Shown here piece after piece: positions 49,401 through 64,000 of a stretch of DNA of 64,000 nucleotides. The notes under the pieces were generated by a model. It was not told the origin of the DNA and searched no databases. It was given only the letters and a program-made list of their open reading frames with translations. Made by a program: the position numbers and the translations under genes. The first letter of the stretch is position 1. Every line of letters begins with the position of its first letter. Origin of the DNA: Drosophila miranda (lineage: Eukaryota; Arthropoda; Insecta; Diptera; Drosophilidae); contig NC_046675.1 in the NCBI RefSeq assembly GCF_003369915.1, positions 6,014,001-6,078,000 on the forward strand. The letters are read 5' to 3'.

Positions 49401-52080
49401 CCCTGGGCGCAGGGTCTGATGCGGACTCAGGTGTGGGCCCCGATTCTGCCGGCTCCTCCCGCAACACATCCGTGGACGGACACCCGGGTTACCATTTGCC
49501 TGATAATTCCAACGTGTGCTACGCCTGGATGATCGAAGAGTGCATTCTATCCGTGTATAATCAGAGTAAGCTTAGCTGTCCTGTGCATCTGGAGCAGTCC
49601 ATGTCGCAACTTGCACCTGATGTAATCTTTGCCGATATACCCGACAAACACACCATCGCCACGGAGTGCATCATTAAGGGCGCGCTCCTGGGTCGAGGCG
49701 CCTTTGGTTTTGTGTTCAAGGCCAGCTGCAAGATGAGAGGCGCGCGATCTTTCAAGCCTGTGGCCATGAAAATGCTTCAGCCAGTGCCGCCGGGCTCCCG
49801 GGCCAAAGAGGTGAGTCATTGCATTTATGGAGAGCGTATTTACGGGGATTCAATGTACTCTCGTTACTTTTTTTGCAGAGCGCTCTCATGGCCTACAAGG
49901 TGGCTTTGGGAAAGTGGGATCGGGATCCATTGCAGCACTCCTGCAAGGCGTATTGTACAGCACGCCAAGAGCTCGCCGTCCTTCTCACCCTTAAACATCC
50001 CAATATCGTTCCCTTGGTGGGGATCTGCATTAAACCTTTGGCTCTGGTGCTGGAGCTGGCGCCGCTGGGCGGCCTGGATGCTCTGCTTCGGCAGTACCGC
50101 CGCAGCGGAGCTCACATGGGCCCGCATACATTCCAGACTCTAGTCTTGCAGGCCGCACGGGCCATCGAGTATCTGCATCGTAGGAGAATCATCTACCGCG
50201 ATCTAAAGTCGGAGAATGTGCTGGTCTGGGAGCTGCCGCAGCCGCACACCGAGGACAGTCCCCGAAACCATGTGCACATTAAGATTGCCGACTATGGCAT
50301 TAGCCGGCAGACAGCTCCAAGCGGAGCCAAGGGCTTTGGCGGCACCGAGGGATTCATGGCACCCGAGATAATACGTTACAACGGAGAAGAAGAGTACACA
50401 GAGAAGGTGAGTAATGCGGCTCTGCCTGTATGAAGAAGTACTCATATTTGGTATTTGGCTTGTCCATTCCAGGTCGATTGCTTCTCCTTTGGCATGTTCA
50501 TCTACGAGAACATTAGCTTGCGGCAACCATTCGAGGGACACGAGTCCATTAAGGAGTGTATCTTGGAGGGCAGTCGTCCGGCTCTCACCCAAAGGGAGAC
50601 TCAGTTTCCCACCTGCTGCCTGGATCTCATGGTTCTCTGTTGGCACGAGCAGCCCCGTCGTCGTCCCACGGCCAGTCAGATTGTGTCAATACTTAGTGCA
50701 CCAGAGTGCATCCATTTGCTGGATGTGGTGGCGCTGCCGCACAGCGAAAAGATTGTCTGCGGTGTCTTCCAGTCGACGATTGGCATGGGAGATGAAGAAC
50801 GCTCCGGCCTGGAGCTGTGGCTTCCCGCTTACGGATCCCGCATCGACATACTTGATTGCACGCCTTCCGGCTGCCTGGTGCAATGCAACAGCATCAGTTG
50901 TGCCCCACAGCCGCAGGTTGGTCCTCCCAAGACCCCCGAGAACGGCGCCCAATCCCGTTCCCGCTCTGCGCAGCGCCTACCTAAGATGAACATGCTCTGC
51001 TGCTGCCTGGTGGGCGAGGCTATCTGGATGGGGGACGTTTCCGGCAACCTGCACGCTTATAGCACCTCCACCTACGCTCATTTGTTCTCCTACATGCTTG
51101 ATCCGGCCATCAAGTCGGCTGTGATAAGCCTTGTCCACATGGAGAAGATTGCCCGCGTGGCCGTGGGCCTGCACAATGGTCGAGTGTTCCTGGTGGATGC
51201 CACAATGATGCCCACCAACTGCGCCTTTGCCGAGGGCTCCTTTGTGCTTACAGAGATCTGTTCTGGCTTTGTATTGCACGCTGCCTGTTCAGTTTTTCTC
51301 GATGGGTGAGTAGATCAATCATTCGACATTGAACCATTTTATATTGTGCATTTCTTTCAGGGTCTATGAACTTTGGTGCGGGGAAATAGCCGGGAAGATA
51401 AATGTATTCCCCCTGAGCGAGTCGGGAGTAAGTGGGCATCAGGCTCTTTGCCACAGCGAGGAGCCCAATCTAATTGAGGATGTCAAGGTGGCCCGTCTGT
51501 GCAGCAATGAGAGCCATGTATTCAGTTGCCTTTATCCAGGATGCATGGTTTACCAGTGGGGCGCTACGTCGAAGCGTATCGAGAACAAGTTGGACTGCTC
51601 CAAGCTGCTGCCGTGCTCCGAGTCGCTGCAGAGCATCGCCATCGATGAGCATGTGAGTCTCATCAAGTGCCAGATTTCGGCTCTGGCGGCCCACAACACA
51701 GAGCTGTACATAGGCACCACTTGGGGATGCCTGATCGTGGCCGAGCTACAGACCCTGCGTCCGATAAGTGTTTTCCGACCCTACGAAAATGAGGTAAGAA
51801 TGTGATCTATCTCAACCTGATCTTTGACTAGACCAGTTGCATCTGCCTTTTTTTTTAGATAAAAGCCATCATAACGCTTTCAAATGACAAGGTGCCGTTG
51901 ATCGCCACCATTGGGCGAAGGTATCGCTCTCTGATCTCCCGCTACGTGGACTCGGCTGAGTCGTCCAATGCGTGCTCTGCAGTTAGCACACCCACTCATG
52001 GTGCTGCCAAATCCTTGCCGCCAGTTGATGTTGATAATCACATCCATTGCCTGCTGTGGCGCGCCAAGCACTGGACCTAG
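43417..52080 (+). CDS. Lrrk: leucine-rich repeat kinase (ROCO protein)
   Basis: Eleven exons: 43417-43435, 44270-44429, 44494-45753, 45810-47684, 47743-48228, 48299-48674, 48731-49810, 49879-50406, 50473-51305, 51361-51793 and 51859-52080, giving 2423 aa. An alternative first exon, 44087-44204, gives 2456 aa. The domain order is LRRK-typical. Ankyrin repeats (about 50-310, e.g. LPLHAACINGHIKLLELL) come first, then leucine-rich repeats (about 420-880). The Roc GTPase follows (P-loop GVAGIGKST near 905; WDFGGQ near 998; THFD), then COR. The kinase has GRGAFGFVFK near 1711, Lys in AMKML, YRDLKSEN near 1859, the family-typical DYG in IADYGIS near 1890, and APE. A C-terminal WD40-like region begins about 1990. 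Lrrk proteins act on endolysosomal and vesicle traffic (family knowledge). The catalytic His of HRD is Tyr here (YRD), as in the LRRK family. It converges on the receptor gene with 251 bp between stop codons. Confidence 0.97.
43436..44269 (+). other. Lrrk intron 1 with an embedded alternative first exon
   Basis: This intron separates the 19-nt first exon from exon 2. Positions 44087-44204 form an ATG-initiated 118-nt exon whose GTAGAG donor is in the same phase. Other open frames in it (such as 43499-43741) lack supporting signals. Confidence 0.6.
44087..44204 (+). CDS. Lrrk: alternative first coding exon of Lrrk
   Basis: An ATG opens MSWKFVEEPKPGTETALEAC and continues to PGGPRL, ending at CTTG/GTAGAG in phase 1. 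That is the same phase as the 19-nt exon MSDSDE-G. Joining to 44270 gives ...PRLDAREEV. This would replace six N-terminal residues with 39. The acidic, well-formed frame and matching phase support a real alternative start. Which isoform is used cannot be told from DNA. Confidence 0.6.
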
Positions 52081-52292
52081 ACTCGATCTCATCGACGACT
52101 TCGGCGTATTGTTAAAGTATTCCTAATCAACTCACACACGTACACATTATTGTTGAGCAAGCAAGTAGACATCGGGGGCATTCGCTGGGCTCTGGCTAGG
52201 ATAGGGATCTTCCAGTTACATAAATTATCTGCTTCTTTTGCTTCCAGTGACTATCCCCAGTGTCAGCTACACACAAGCATTCCATTTTTCAT

Positions 52293-52308
52293 AATAAAAT
52301 TTAATAAA
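52293..52308. terminator. back-to-back poly(A) signals for Lrrk and the convergent receptor
   Basis: AATAAA occurs twice on plus (52293-52298 and 52303-52308), serving Lrrk. The overlapping TTTAAT reads ATTAAA on minus, about 30 nt past the receptor stop at 52332. Both genes may end within this same short AT-rich site. Confidence 0.55.
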
Positions 52309-52331
52309 TCTACGAATATAATCTCATGCAA

Positions 52332-55300
52332 TTAACTGTCCGCCGTGTGCGAGTCTTGGGCCACGGATGCCGCCGACATGGACGACTGACGGCTGCGGGA
52401 ATAGATGGACGCGGAGCTCTTGAGAACCCTCACATAGTTGTTGAAGTCGACGACGAACTGGAACTCCTCCTTTAGGGCTTCACGCAGCGGCACCTGTCAG
52501 AGGAATGGATACAAATTTAAGGATCGCCCAGGCTGTAGAGAGTGGATAACGTACGCGATAGTGGTGTGCCTTCTTCATCACAAACAAGACCCAGCTGATG
52601 ATGCCGTACAGCAAGGCGCAGCAGCTACCCACGAGGAGAACGAAGAACACGCCCTCCAGATTGTTCATGTCCAAGGGCGTGGCATCGGGTGCATCTTCTT
52701 TGGTTGCGCAAATGCCTGTGCCGACCTCATTCCACCACTTGTTCTTCATTTTCTCCAGCACGCCCTGCTCCTGCAGCTCCAGGAGAGCGTTGTTGAACTT
52801 GTCCCGATGTCCCCAATCTAGAAGATGATTTGCAACGTTGCTACATGTGGACTCTACATGTGAGTGAATATCTTACTCTTCCGCATGGCTATGCCATATC
52901 CCTTCTCGTCCAGAGCGTCGCCGATCTTCTTCAGATTGCATTCACGCTTCGTGTTGTACTCAATCGATGTAGACTCCATCAGAAAGGCATAGTGGGTGCT
53001 GGTCTTTACTCGCCTCACGCCTTCTTGGTTATCCTCTGTTAGGTGTTCGGGATGCTCGGTCATAAATTTGTTCATCTTCTTGTATCGTTCGTCCTCGGAT
53101 GTCTAAAAATGATAATATTTAATATGATAGTGCATAGTCAACCGAATATCATGCTATTACCAAAAAGAAGTTCCTCGTGGAACCCGTACGTTTCGCTCCG
53201 TAGACCACACCATCTTTGTTGTCAGCCAGGTCGTCAACGCTGTTGATCAAACTTTGCGGCTTTTCAATTGTCAAGAAGGCAGCTAAGTTGGCGGTATATG
53301 ACGAAACAACAATCAGGGTAAAGAACAGCCAGAAAGTGGCCACCGTTCGAGTGGACAGGGCTCTGCAAGGATGACAATGGCTTTCAAATTAGTATTTTAT
53401 TAGTTGTTGAACATACATACTTTGGTCCGATTTCCGAACCCTGTTGGAGCAGAGCACCCGTTGTAAACCAAATGGAATTGCCAATTGTAAACTGATTTTC
53501 CAGCTCTTCAGGCTCTTCAATGCATGGATATGGATTGTCCCATTCGCTGGGCGATAGGCGACCCAATATGAAGAAGCTCAAAGCTACGGCCAAAAAGGAA
53601 AACCCCAGGAACCACCAAACCTCTTCAGAGAACGGGTCCATGAACGTAAAGAGCTCAGGAGTAGCCTTCTGTGGTTTCAAGTAGAGAATGGCTATACCTG
53701 AAAGAATTTTTTATATTAAAATACGATTAAAAACGGATCGGACAGGTTGAACCTACCCAGATTCATAAAAGGTATCGTAAAATCAATGGCCTCTTCTCGC
53801 TCAGAGGTAATGGTCAAGTCCGTTATGGCCAAGTCTGCCCGCTTATATAAAATGAATCATGAATGGAAATGGATCAATGGAAATGTGATGCTCTTGACTT
53901 ACCCCCATCATAATTTCCCTCAACATTCCCGTGGATTCGTTGGAGGTCTTGTTATACGATCCATAATCATTACCACCGTTCACGAAGGTAAAGTTGAAGC
54001 CCAGTTTGTCGGCTAGCTCCTTGATCAGGTCCACTCCGTAGCCCTCGTACTGACTGTTTCCTTCTAGCTGCTTGAAAGTCTCCACCAGCTGCGCATAGGG
54101 CTTGTTCTAATGGATAATTTTAACATTTGTATTATCGATATAGAAATTATTTAGACTATATATGTCTTACCGGCACCGAAAGCAAGACAATAAATGTTTT
54201 GTTGGCCAAAGAGTTGTCAATGTTGTCGAATTGCGCTGTGGTGGCCGCCAGGCGTTGGGCTCTGTATTCGCGCTGCTCATCCCAAGTTCCTACTTTGACA
54301 ATACCCGAGGGCTGGAGCTCAATCACATCCAGGTGATATCCTTTGCGGACATTTCCCTCAAAAAATATGGGTCCGGTGAGCAGGCGATCCGTGAGACGCA
54401 GCTGATGTGAGACGAATAAAATGGAAATGCGAGTAAATAAGTGAAATATGTTCCACTCACCGTTCGCATATAGTTCTTGAAGGAGGATCCATCATCCCGG
54501 ACACTCTCTGTGCGCTGGGAGCAGTTCTGGGAGACTGGCTTGAATGGTAGATTCTTCAGGGTCTCTGCGAATAGCTGAACGGCATCATAAGTGAGAGCCA
54601 TTTCCACGGTAATGGGACAGGAGCCTTTGAAAATATTGAAGTTTATTTAAAGTTACTATATAGGGGATACTATACAATTGTTCACTACCATTCCGAAACT
54701 CATCCTGGTCACTGGGATATCCCAATTTCATGAGTAGCTCCTTGACGGCCATTTTCTCCGGGGAAAACAGCCGCAGCCCTGTTATGTTAGCCTCACTGTA
54801 CTTGTACTCCTCCAGGTCGAACGAGTGAAAGTCGAGGTTGCCAATTATGTACTTGTAGTCCTCATTGATGATTCCCACCTGTTGCGCCTGATTCAGGAAC
54901 TCTGGCATTGTCTCACTGGAGCCAACGACCACAATTCGATTATCAACCGACTTTCTCACTCGCCGCAGGACCTGCTTGTAATTGCCATTCAAGTGCATGT
55001 CGTAGCGCAGGACCGTGACCACGGGTCCGTTCATCCCAAACATCGTGGTTAGTTCATTCAGAATGTTTAGGTAATCGGCTGGAAGCGGCATGGAATTTAT
55101 ACATATAATGGAAATTATAGTATCGATTGAAACATACCCGATTCGTAGAGGAATATGAATCGTGTCCAGTTGAACTCTGTGATGAGACTGTAGAGGGCCT
55201 TGGCGAGGTCAGCTGGATGTGGATGGAGATTGAAGCCCTCCGCGTACTCGCTCATGTAGGAGTATATGTGGGGAATGTCCATGGCATCGCATATGGACAT

Positions 55301-55996
55301 CAGATGGACGGCAGTGTGCCGCGAAGAGGGTCCAAAAACACCCGCAATGCCCGTCTTCGAATGAAAAGATAATGAATTAATTACGAGTAATATTGTAAGG
55401 AAAGGATCTAGTGAGCTACCTCCATCATCCTGCACAGTCTACCGTAGCTCTGATAGGCATCACCGTAGTTAACCTCCGCCTTGAGGGACGTCAGCGTTGT
55501 GCCCACCTCCTGGTTGGCCACTTCGATGGCATGATCGAAAACAATATTCATTTGATCCGTGTTCTGGTCGGTGAGCAGACCTGAAAATCAGAATGAGAAA
55601 TTCCCTCTATCGCTCTTGCCGGTTTGTTTATAAACAAATCTTGACCTCATCGAGCAGCGGTCTATCCCATTCCGCTCGGAGAGCCAAACAAACAAATAAA
55701 TCTGAATACTAAAATACGATTTTATGAGCTTTCGGCGTTGATGGAACGAACAGCGTGTTAAAAATAAATCGCCCATTGCAAATGGTTTGTTTTGGGCAGA
55801 ATGAAAAAAAAAACACTCGAGCGACACACATTTCTCTGTCGGTTTTTTTCGATTTTCAAAATGTCTTACCAATGGGGACACTTCCCATGTTTTGGAAGCT
55901 GTCGTAGCTGCTGCCATAGCCCTCGTACTGAGTGCTGTGAAGCGGAACTCGGGACAAAATTATGACGAACGAAATGAAAATATGTTTGCTAAACAT
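52332..55996 (-). CDS. kainate-type ionotropic glutamate receptor, copy A
   Basis: Thirteen exons (55996-55870, 55580-55420, 55354-55138, 55078-54689, 54624-54461, 54401-54171, 54106-53903, 53841-53757, 53697-53421, 53362-53161, 53102-52877, 52817-52555, 52493-52332) join in phase to 902 aa. The signal peptide is [19 protein letters not shown]. The amino-terminal domain is followed by ligand-binding half S1 ([34 protein letters not shown] near 499-514). M1 is near 550-571 and the pore loop [12 protein letters not shown] near 607-618, with genomic Gln at the Q/R position. M3 carries [11 protein letters not shown] near 640-650. S2 follows ([21 protein letters not shown]), then M4 near 819-843 and a Ser/Arg-rich tail ([10 protein letters not shown]). 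These match insect kainate receptors. D. melanogaster has KaiR1D, Grik and ekar of this type; I cannot assign which. It lies 210 bp downstream of copy B, same strand. Confidence 0.94.
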
Positions 55997-56206
55997 TTTA
56001 ATAGCTATACATATAAATTCAAATGTATATGTACATTATAATCCAGACAAAAATATATATATATGCTTTCAATCGGAACACCGCACACTTGAAGAGAAGA
56101 GCCACAACTAACGGATTCTTCCAAAATCCAATTTGGAAATCTTTTTGAGTGAAAGTTTCCCAAAGCTTTTGGGAAAAGTTGAGAGCACCCGCACAAAACT
56201 CAATTA
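55997..56206 (-). promoter_or_regulatory. very short spacer between receptor copies; promoter of copy A
   Basis: Only 210 bp separate the stop of copy B from the ATG of copy A. The spacer holds a TATATATAT stretch (about 56052-56063). It also holds a segment similar to the region upstream of copy B: GAAAGTTTCCCAAAGCTTTT here and GAAAGTTTTCCAAATTTTG near 59872. It must carry the end of copy B transcripts and the start of copy A, or copy A is reached by read-through. Confidence 0.55.
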
Positions 56207-59671
<3,465 letters not shown>

Positions 59672-60756
59672 TTTAATCAGTAATGGAAACAATATGTGAC
59701 AATTTTTCCTTGCAGCATGCCGCTTTCTCGGCTATTTCTGATTGGTATATATAAATATATACATATATTTTTGGAACACCCACTAGCGAACGTTTTCTGA
59801 AATGTTCTTAAGCTGTCGAGCGCACGTTCACAACTGAATGAATTCTCAAAATTTCCTTCGAAAATTCCACTCGAAAGTTTTCCAAATTTTGTTAAGCTTT
59901 TTGTCCCGCACCAGTGTTGAAATAGTCCACGAAATATTGAAAGTTTGTGTATTTTTGTTGTCATTTACATATATATAATTAGATTATCACAAACATAAAT
60001 GGTTTCATTAACTAAGATATTGCAAATTAGAAGTAAAAGTAGTTAATGCCTAGGAAAATATATAAATTGCAATTTTTGGCACATTATCTTTACTGTAGGA
60101 GAAACTTCCCACTGGAACTATCCGGACAGTCTGTTGTTGGGATATACTTATGCGGCAACTGAAAGGTAGACAGATATAAAAGTAAGTACGATGTCTTACT
60201 ATGGAGACATTAACCCCACCCCCGCCAGATTGAGATATTCAGATATCAATGCACTCCAACCCCGGAGGCAGCTAAAGTAGCACACACCAATTGCGGTTTT
60301 ATTGGAAAGACAATTGGAGAAGTTTCTGTGGGGGAGCCAAGGAGCCAAGAAACCAACTGCTGAGCATAAATCACCATTAATTAAGTGTGTGAGTGCGGCC
60401 CAATTGAAGTGCGATGTCGTTGTTGGCCCAACATACCAAGAGCGCGTCGTATGCCAGATGGTTTTGATGGAGGGAGCAGGATGGCAAGGGAGAGGGTAAC
60501 GAGGTACAAAGAAGCTGACAGGCACCACACCACTTACTCCACCCTAGTGCTAGCACTACCCCAATCAAGTGACACCAAAGTGGAGCAATTACCACGTCAA
60601 CTGGGAGGATCAACTGGGGAGGGTGGAATTGATGTTCGGATACTCACCAACTGGCATGCATCTGGTGGGGGCTAGGACTGCGCGGAATACATCATCATGT
60701 ATGTATAATACTCGTAGGCTATAGGTCGGGTGCGTCGGGTGCTGCGCCTCCCGGGA
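59672..60756. other. intergenic region upstream of receptor copy B
   Basis: It holds the copy B promoter region (TATATA-rich near 59745-59770, and the segment shared with copy A upstream sequence near 59820-59920) and the 3' UTR side of the neprilysin-like gene. No coding frame with supporting splice or start signals is seen. Confidence 0.6.
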
Positions 60757-63700
60757 CTACCACACGCTGCATTTGGTAATGGGATTCATGGGCGTGCCGG
60801 CGGCACACTGGAACTCTCGGGCAAAGTCGTAGGAGTTTGAGAGGGTGCCGATGACGCGGAAACGTCCCGGACTGTGGATGGCCGTGTTGAGCTTATTGCG
60901 GATGGCCTCCGGCCGCATGGCCCCGCACCACACCTGCCCAAAGTTTAGGAAGAACAACTGCTGTGCGGTCATGTCCAGGCCAGGCAGTACCTCCTCCTCG
61001 ACCTGCTCCGGATGGTCCTTCAGCCAGCGCTTGTAAGCGTGGAAGGCCTGCCGCAGGCCGCCATTATCCGCAATGTTTTCCCCTGCCGAGCGGAAGATCT
61101 TTGTGAGGAGAGGAAGAGGGAGAGAGAGTGCTATCCGCCACTTACCCTGTGTGCTCTCGCCGTTGAGGACGATGCCCACCTCGTCGACCGTGTAGTTGCT
61201 GTACTGGGCAATGATGCAGCGGGCGCGCTCGTCGAATCCCCGGATGGCGGAGTCTGTCCACCACTTGTGTATGTTGCCATTCCTGTCAAAGAGCCGACCC
61301 TTGTCGTCGAATCCGTGGGTCAGCTCGTGGCCAATGACCACGCCGATGCCGCCAAAGTTCAGCGACTTGGGGAAGTGGCGGTGGTAGAACGGCGGCTGCA
61401 GAATGCCGGCGGGGAACATGATTTGGTTCTTGTTCCGGCTGTAGTAGGCATTCACGATGGCCGGAGCCGTCTGCCAGTTGGTCTTGTTCACGCGCTCGTG
61501 CAGCTTCGACTGCTCCGTCCGGGCTGTGTGCAGCAGCACATTCAGCGTGTTCTCAAAGTACTGCTCCGGGTGTATTTCGATGCCCGCGTACTTCTCGTTG
61601 AGCTCCCCGGCATTGAGTATGAAGTCCGGATAGCCGATCTTCAGGGACATGGCATTGACCTTCTCCTCGGCCAGCTGCTTGGTGTTCCGGTCGAGCCAGT
61701 CCGTCTTCTTCAGTATGTCCCGGAAGGCCTGCTGCAGGTCGTGGGTCATGCGCAGCGTGTCCCGTTTGCTGTTGTCATCAAAGTAGCGGGTGACGAACAT
61801 GGAGCCCACTGCCATGCCCATGTTTGTGTTCACTTGGGCGATGCACACCTTCCACCGCTGCGGACTCTCCTCCCGCCCGAACAGGGCGTGGTAGAAGGTC
61901 TGCTTGATGTCGTCGAACCGATCGTCCACATTGTTGATGCGGTGCCGCACAAAGCGCCACATCATGTAGTTGGCGATGATGCGGGGCTCCGTCTCGGCCA
62001 GCAGGGTCACCAGCTGCGTCATATAGTCCACGGCATAGATGACGATCTCCTCGGAGTCGCTCACCTCACGATCCTGCAACATCGACAGATAGGCGGTCCA
62101 TTCGATCTCCGGCACCAAATGCTCCAGTTGCTGCAGCGTCATGCGCTTGTAGAGCTGTGGGGAAAATGGAGTGCTATTAGAGGGAGAATTAGTTGTGGTT
62201 CTGGGTATGGATCTCTTGCCTTGGTCACGTTGAGGCGCTGCTCCGCTGGCGCTGTGATTGCCGCCAGCGATGTCTCAAAGGCGATCAGCTCTCTGGCCGT
62301 GCTAAGGGCCTCCTTCTTGGCAGCCCCCATTTTTTGCATCACCTCGGACATGTACCGCTGGTAGGCCGTCAGGTACTTGGCATTGCTCGGCTGCAGGAAG
62401 TACTCGCGGGTGGGCAGTCCCAGACCCGTCTGATCGAATTGGATTATGTTCTCCTCCGAGTTCTTGATGTCCGCCCCCACCCACTGGACGATGAGGATGT
62501 CGTTGTTGTAGCGCCTCAGGGTGGCCGCCAGCACCTGCCAGTTGAAATTGGCGTCGCTCCACTGCTGGTCGAGCACTGGCCATCCGCCCAGGTCCTGGAT
62601 GAGACTGTGGAGTGGCTCCAGTCCCCGCCTGGCCAGCAGCTGGCTGTTCACACAGGACCTATAAAGGTGCTTGGCCTTGAGCTGGGCATTGTGCTTCGGC
62701 TTCAGGTATTCGCTGGTGCCGCTGTCACTGGTGCCATGGAGCGGATCCACTTCATGCCGCTGCTTGTCCTTCTCGCGCGTCGGATCGATGAGGCGCTTCC
62801 GCTTGGTGCTGTTGGTGAACCGCTTGTAGCGCATCAGGACGCGGCTGAGCAGATGCCTCCGGCTGACAATGTGCCGGCGCAGTCGTTTCGCTACCAGCTC
62901 CGCGGCCTGGTCCGTCTCTGTGTCCGGCTCCATGCCCTGCTCGTTCAGTTTCAGGTTATTCCGCACTTGAATGTTGCGATCCTCCGGCACAATGCCGCTC
63001 GGAGTGCTCTTCTCGAGCAGATTCCGCAGGACGAGGTCGAGACTCTCGCGCAGCATCTCGAAGGTGTCGAAGCCAGCCTTGTCCTTGGGAATGGGGTGGA
63101 GCTTCTCCCAGTTGCCGCAGGCATACTTGTAGAAGTCCACGCAGGGATCAACCGAAGTGTCCATGTAGCGCTTCATGGTCTGGGCCTGGGTCTGGCGGAT
63201 ACCGTCCCGAGTCCCCTCCTCATTCCAGAAGGACTGCAGGGCGGCGGTCGCCTCGCTGATCTGTGCCGCCAGTTCCTCGTCGCCCTCTTCCCGCTGCTGC
63301 TCAGCCTCGCGACGCTGGCGACTTAGCTCCAGCCAGTAAGGAGCAAAGTCCTCGTATCTCTTGGGTGTGATCTTCTTCTGGTAGCGATTCATCTCACGCA
63401 GCAGCTCCTCATCATCGTTGAGATCGCCGTCAGGCACCGATTCGATGTCCAGGTCAAGGTCGTTGGAGAAGCACTCGCGAGGCATGCCCTGGGGCAGGAA
63501 GGAGGTGCGCGAATCCTTCATTAGCGTGCTGCGATCCTCCAGATCCATGGTCTCCCCGTTTAAATAGCGATAGGGCTGGCAGCGCCTGGCCCGCTCCGCC
63601 ATCTGCTGCTCCAGGTGGGAGCGCTTGGCTTCCGGCACCAGGAACTCGTCGTGGATCAGCTCATTGTAGGTCTCGCCCTCCGGCAGCAGCGACTCGTAGC

Positions 63701-63998
63701 TCTCCATGTAGCCGGGCATATTGGCAGATGCCACTGCCCGCTGATCCCGCATCCGCTGCTCGCTCAGCTGCAGAGTCGCCAGCATCCCGTCCAGCCTCAT
63801 GATCAGAATTAGCACCAAAGTCACCGGCAACATCACCACTGGAAGCAACAGAAGCAGTTTGCAGCAGGTCAGGCCGGGACACCACTGCACCCGTCCCGTC
63901 TGCTGGTTAACACCCAATCCCAGCTTGACACCGCGCTCCCGGGACGCCGACGCCGACGCCGAAGACGATGCCCCGTGCACAAATGCCACCGATGGCAT
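60757..63998 (-). CDS. neprilysin-like M13 zinc metallopeptidase
   Basis: Three exons inside the window (63998-62220, 62154-61146, 61082-60757) join in phase to 1037 aa. The protein is type II: a basic N-terminus, a membrane anchor (CCKLLLLLPVVMLPVTLVLIL, about 46-66), a long acidic stalk, then the M13 domain. The domain begins at PCVDFYKYACGNW (about 280). Catalytic features are NAYYSRNKNQIMFPAGILQ, the zinc helix GHELTHGFDD (His about 867 and 871) and ENIADNGG with the third zinc ligand. It ends in CSVW, as the family does. M13 enzymes cleave small peptides outside the cell (established). It is longer than the typical 750 aa because of the stalk and an inserted charged region. Intron 1 has a GC donor (ACCAAG/GCAAGA); intron 2 is 63 bp and stop-free. 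The ATG at 63998 is two bases from the edge, so further N-terminal sequence or exons outside cannot be excluded. Confidence 0.92.
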
Positions 63999-64000
63999 CG

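Noticed and set aside
61012-63326. Long plus-strand open frames (450 and 377 codons) opposite the neprilysin-like exons
   Set aside because: They lie wholly antisense to a well-supported gene, and one crosses a real intron. They have no splice or promoter support and reflect the GC-rich third positions of the minus-strand codons.

Overview
The window is insect nuclear DNA, almost certainly from a Drosophila species. It has short introns of about 50-70 bp, Drosophila core-promoter motifs (Motif 1, DRE, Ohler-6-like), long CAG/CAA and GCX homopolymer tracts, and unmistakable copies of Hairless, the class I PI3-kinase catalytic subunit (Pi3K92E/Dp110) and Lrrk. In D. melanogaster these belong to chromosome region 92E-F (established knowledge). 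The block of H, Pi3K92E, Lrrk, kainate-type receptors and a neprilysin-like gene fits that neighbourhood. The species cannot be read from the sequence. The lipase duplication and the dispersed repeat suggest a Drosophila other than melanogaster (inference).

Layout. Positions 1-4740 are non-coding, with a GA-rich tract and a poly-G run. Positions 4741-9273 (minus) hold a three-exon gene for an unrecognised secreted-then-anchored acidic protein with one membrane segment. Positions 9274-14947 are non-coding. Positions 14948-21841 hold four acid-lipase-family genes: one on plus, then three on minus, the last two being a recent tandem duplicate with a 2035-bp offset. A modular dispersed repeat with 14-bp inverted ends lies at 23044-24105. 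A plus-strand gene for a poly-Q protein I do not recognise is at 24707-26778. Hairless (plus) is at 29297-32881 and converges on Pi3K92E (minus, 36366-40079). A decayed AT-rich repeat array (41455-43060) separates Pi3K92E from Lrrk (plus, 43417-52080). Lrrk converges on two tandem kainate-type receptor genes (minus, 52332-55996 and 56207-59671). A neprilysin-like M13 peptidase gene (minus, 60757-63998) reaches the right edge.

I rebuilt the exon structures by hand from splice-site consensus, reading phase and family alignment. The phases close in every multi-exon gene: H 1091 aa, Pi3K92E 1112 aa, Lrrk 2423 or 2456 aa, receptors 902 and 904 aa, neprilysin-like 1037 aa, lipases 413, 378, 396 and 396 aa, poly-Q protein 595 aa, acidic membrane protein 615 aa.

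The genes do not form an operon or a defence system. They are a Notch co-repressor scaffold (H), an insulin/growth kinase (Pi3K92E), a ROCO kinase (Lrrk), excitatory receptors, a surface peptidase and digestive or lysosomal lipases. The most notable points are gene-structure oddities. There are two GC-AG introns. Several 60-63-bp introns have no stop codon and a length divisible by three. Lrrk has two phase-matched first exons. The Hairless CtBP motif sits alone in a 29-nt last exon. Gene ends are very close around the receptor pair. I found no convincing evidence of a wholly new biological system.
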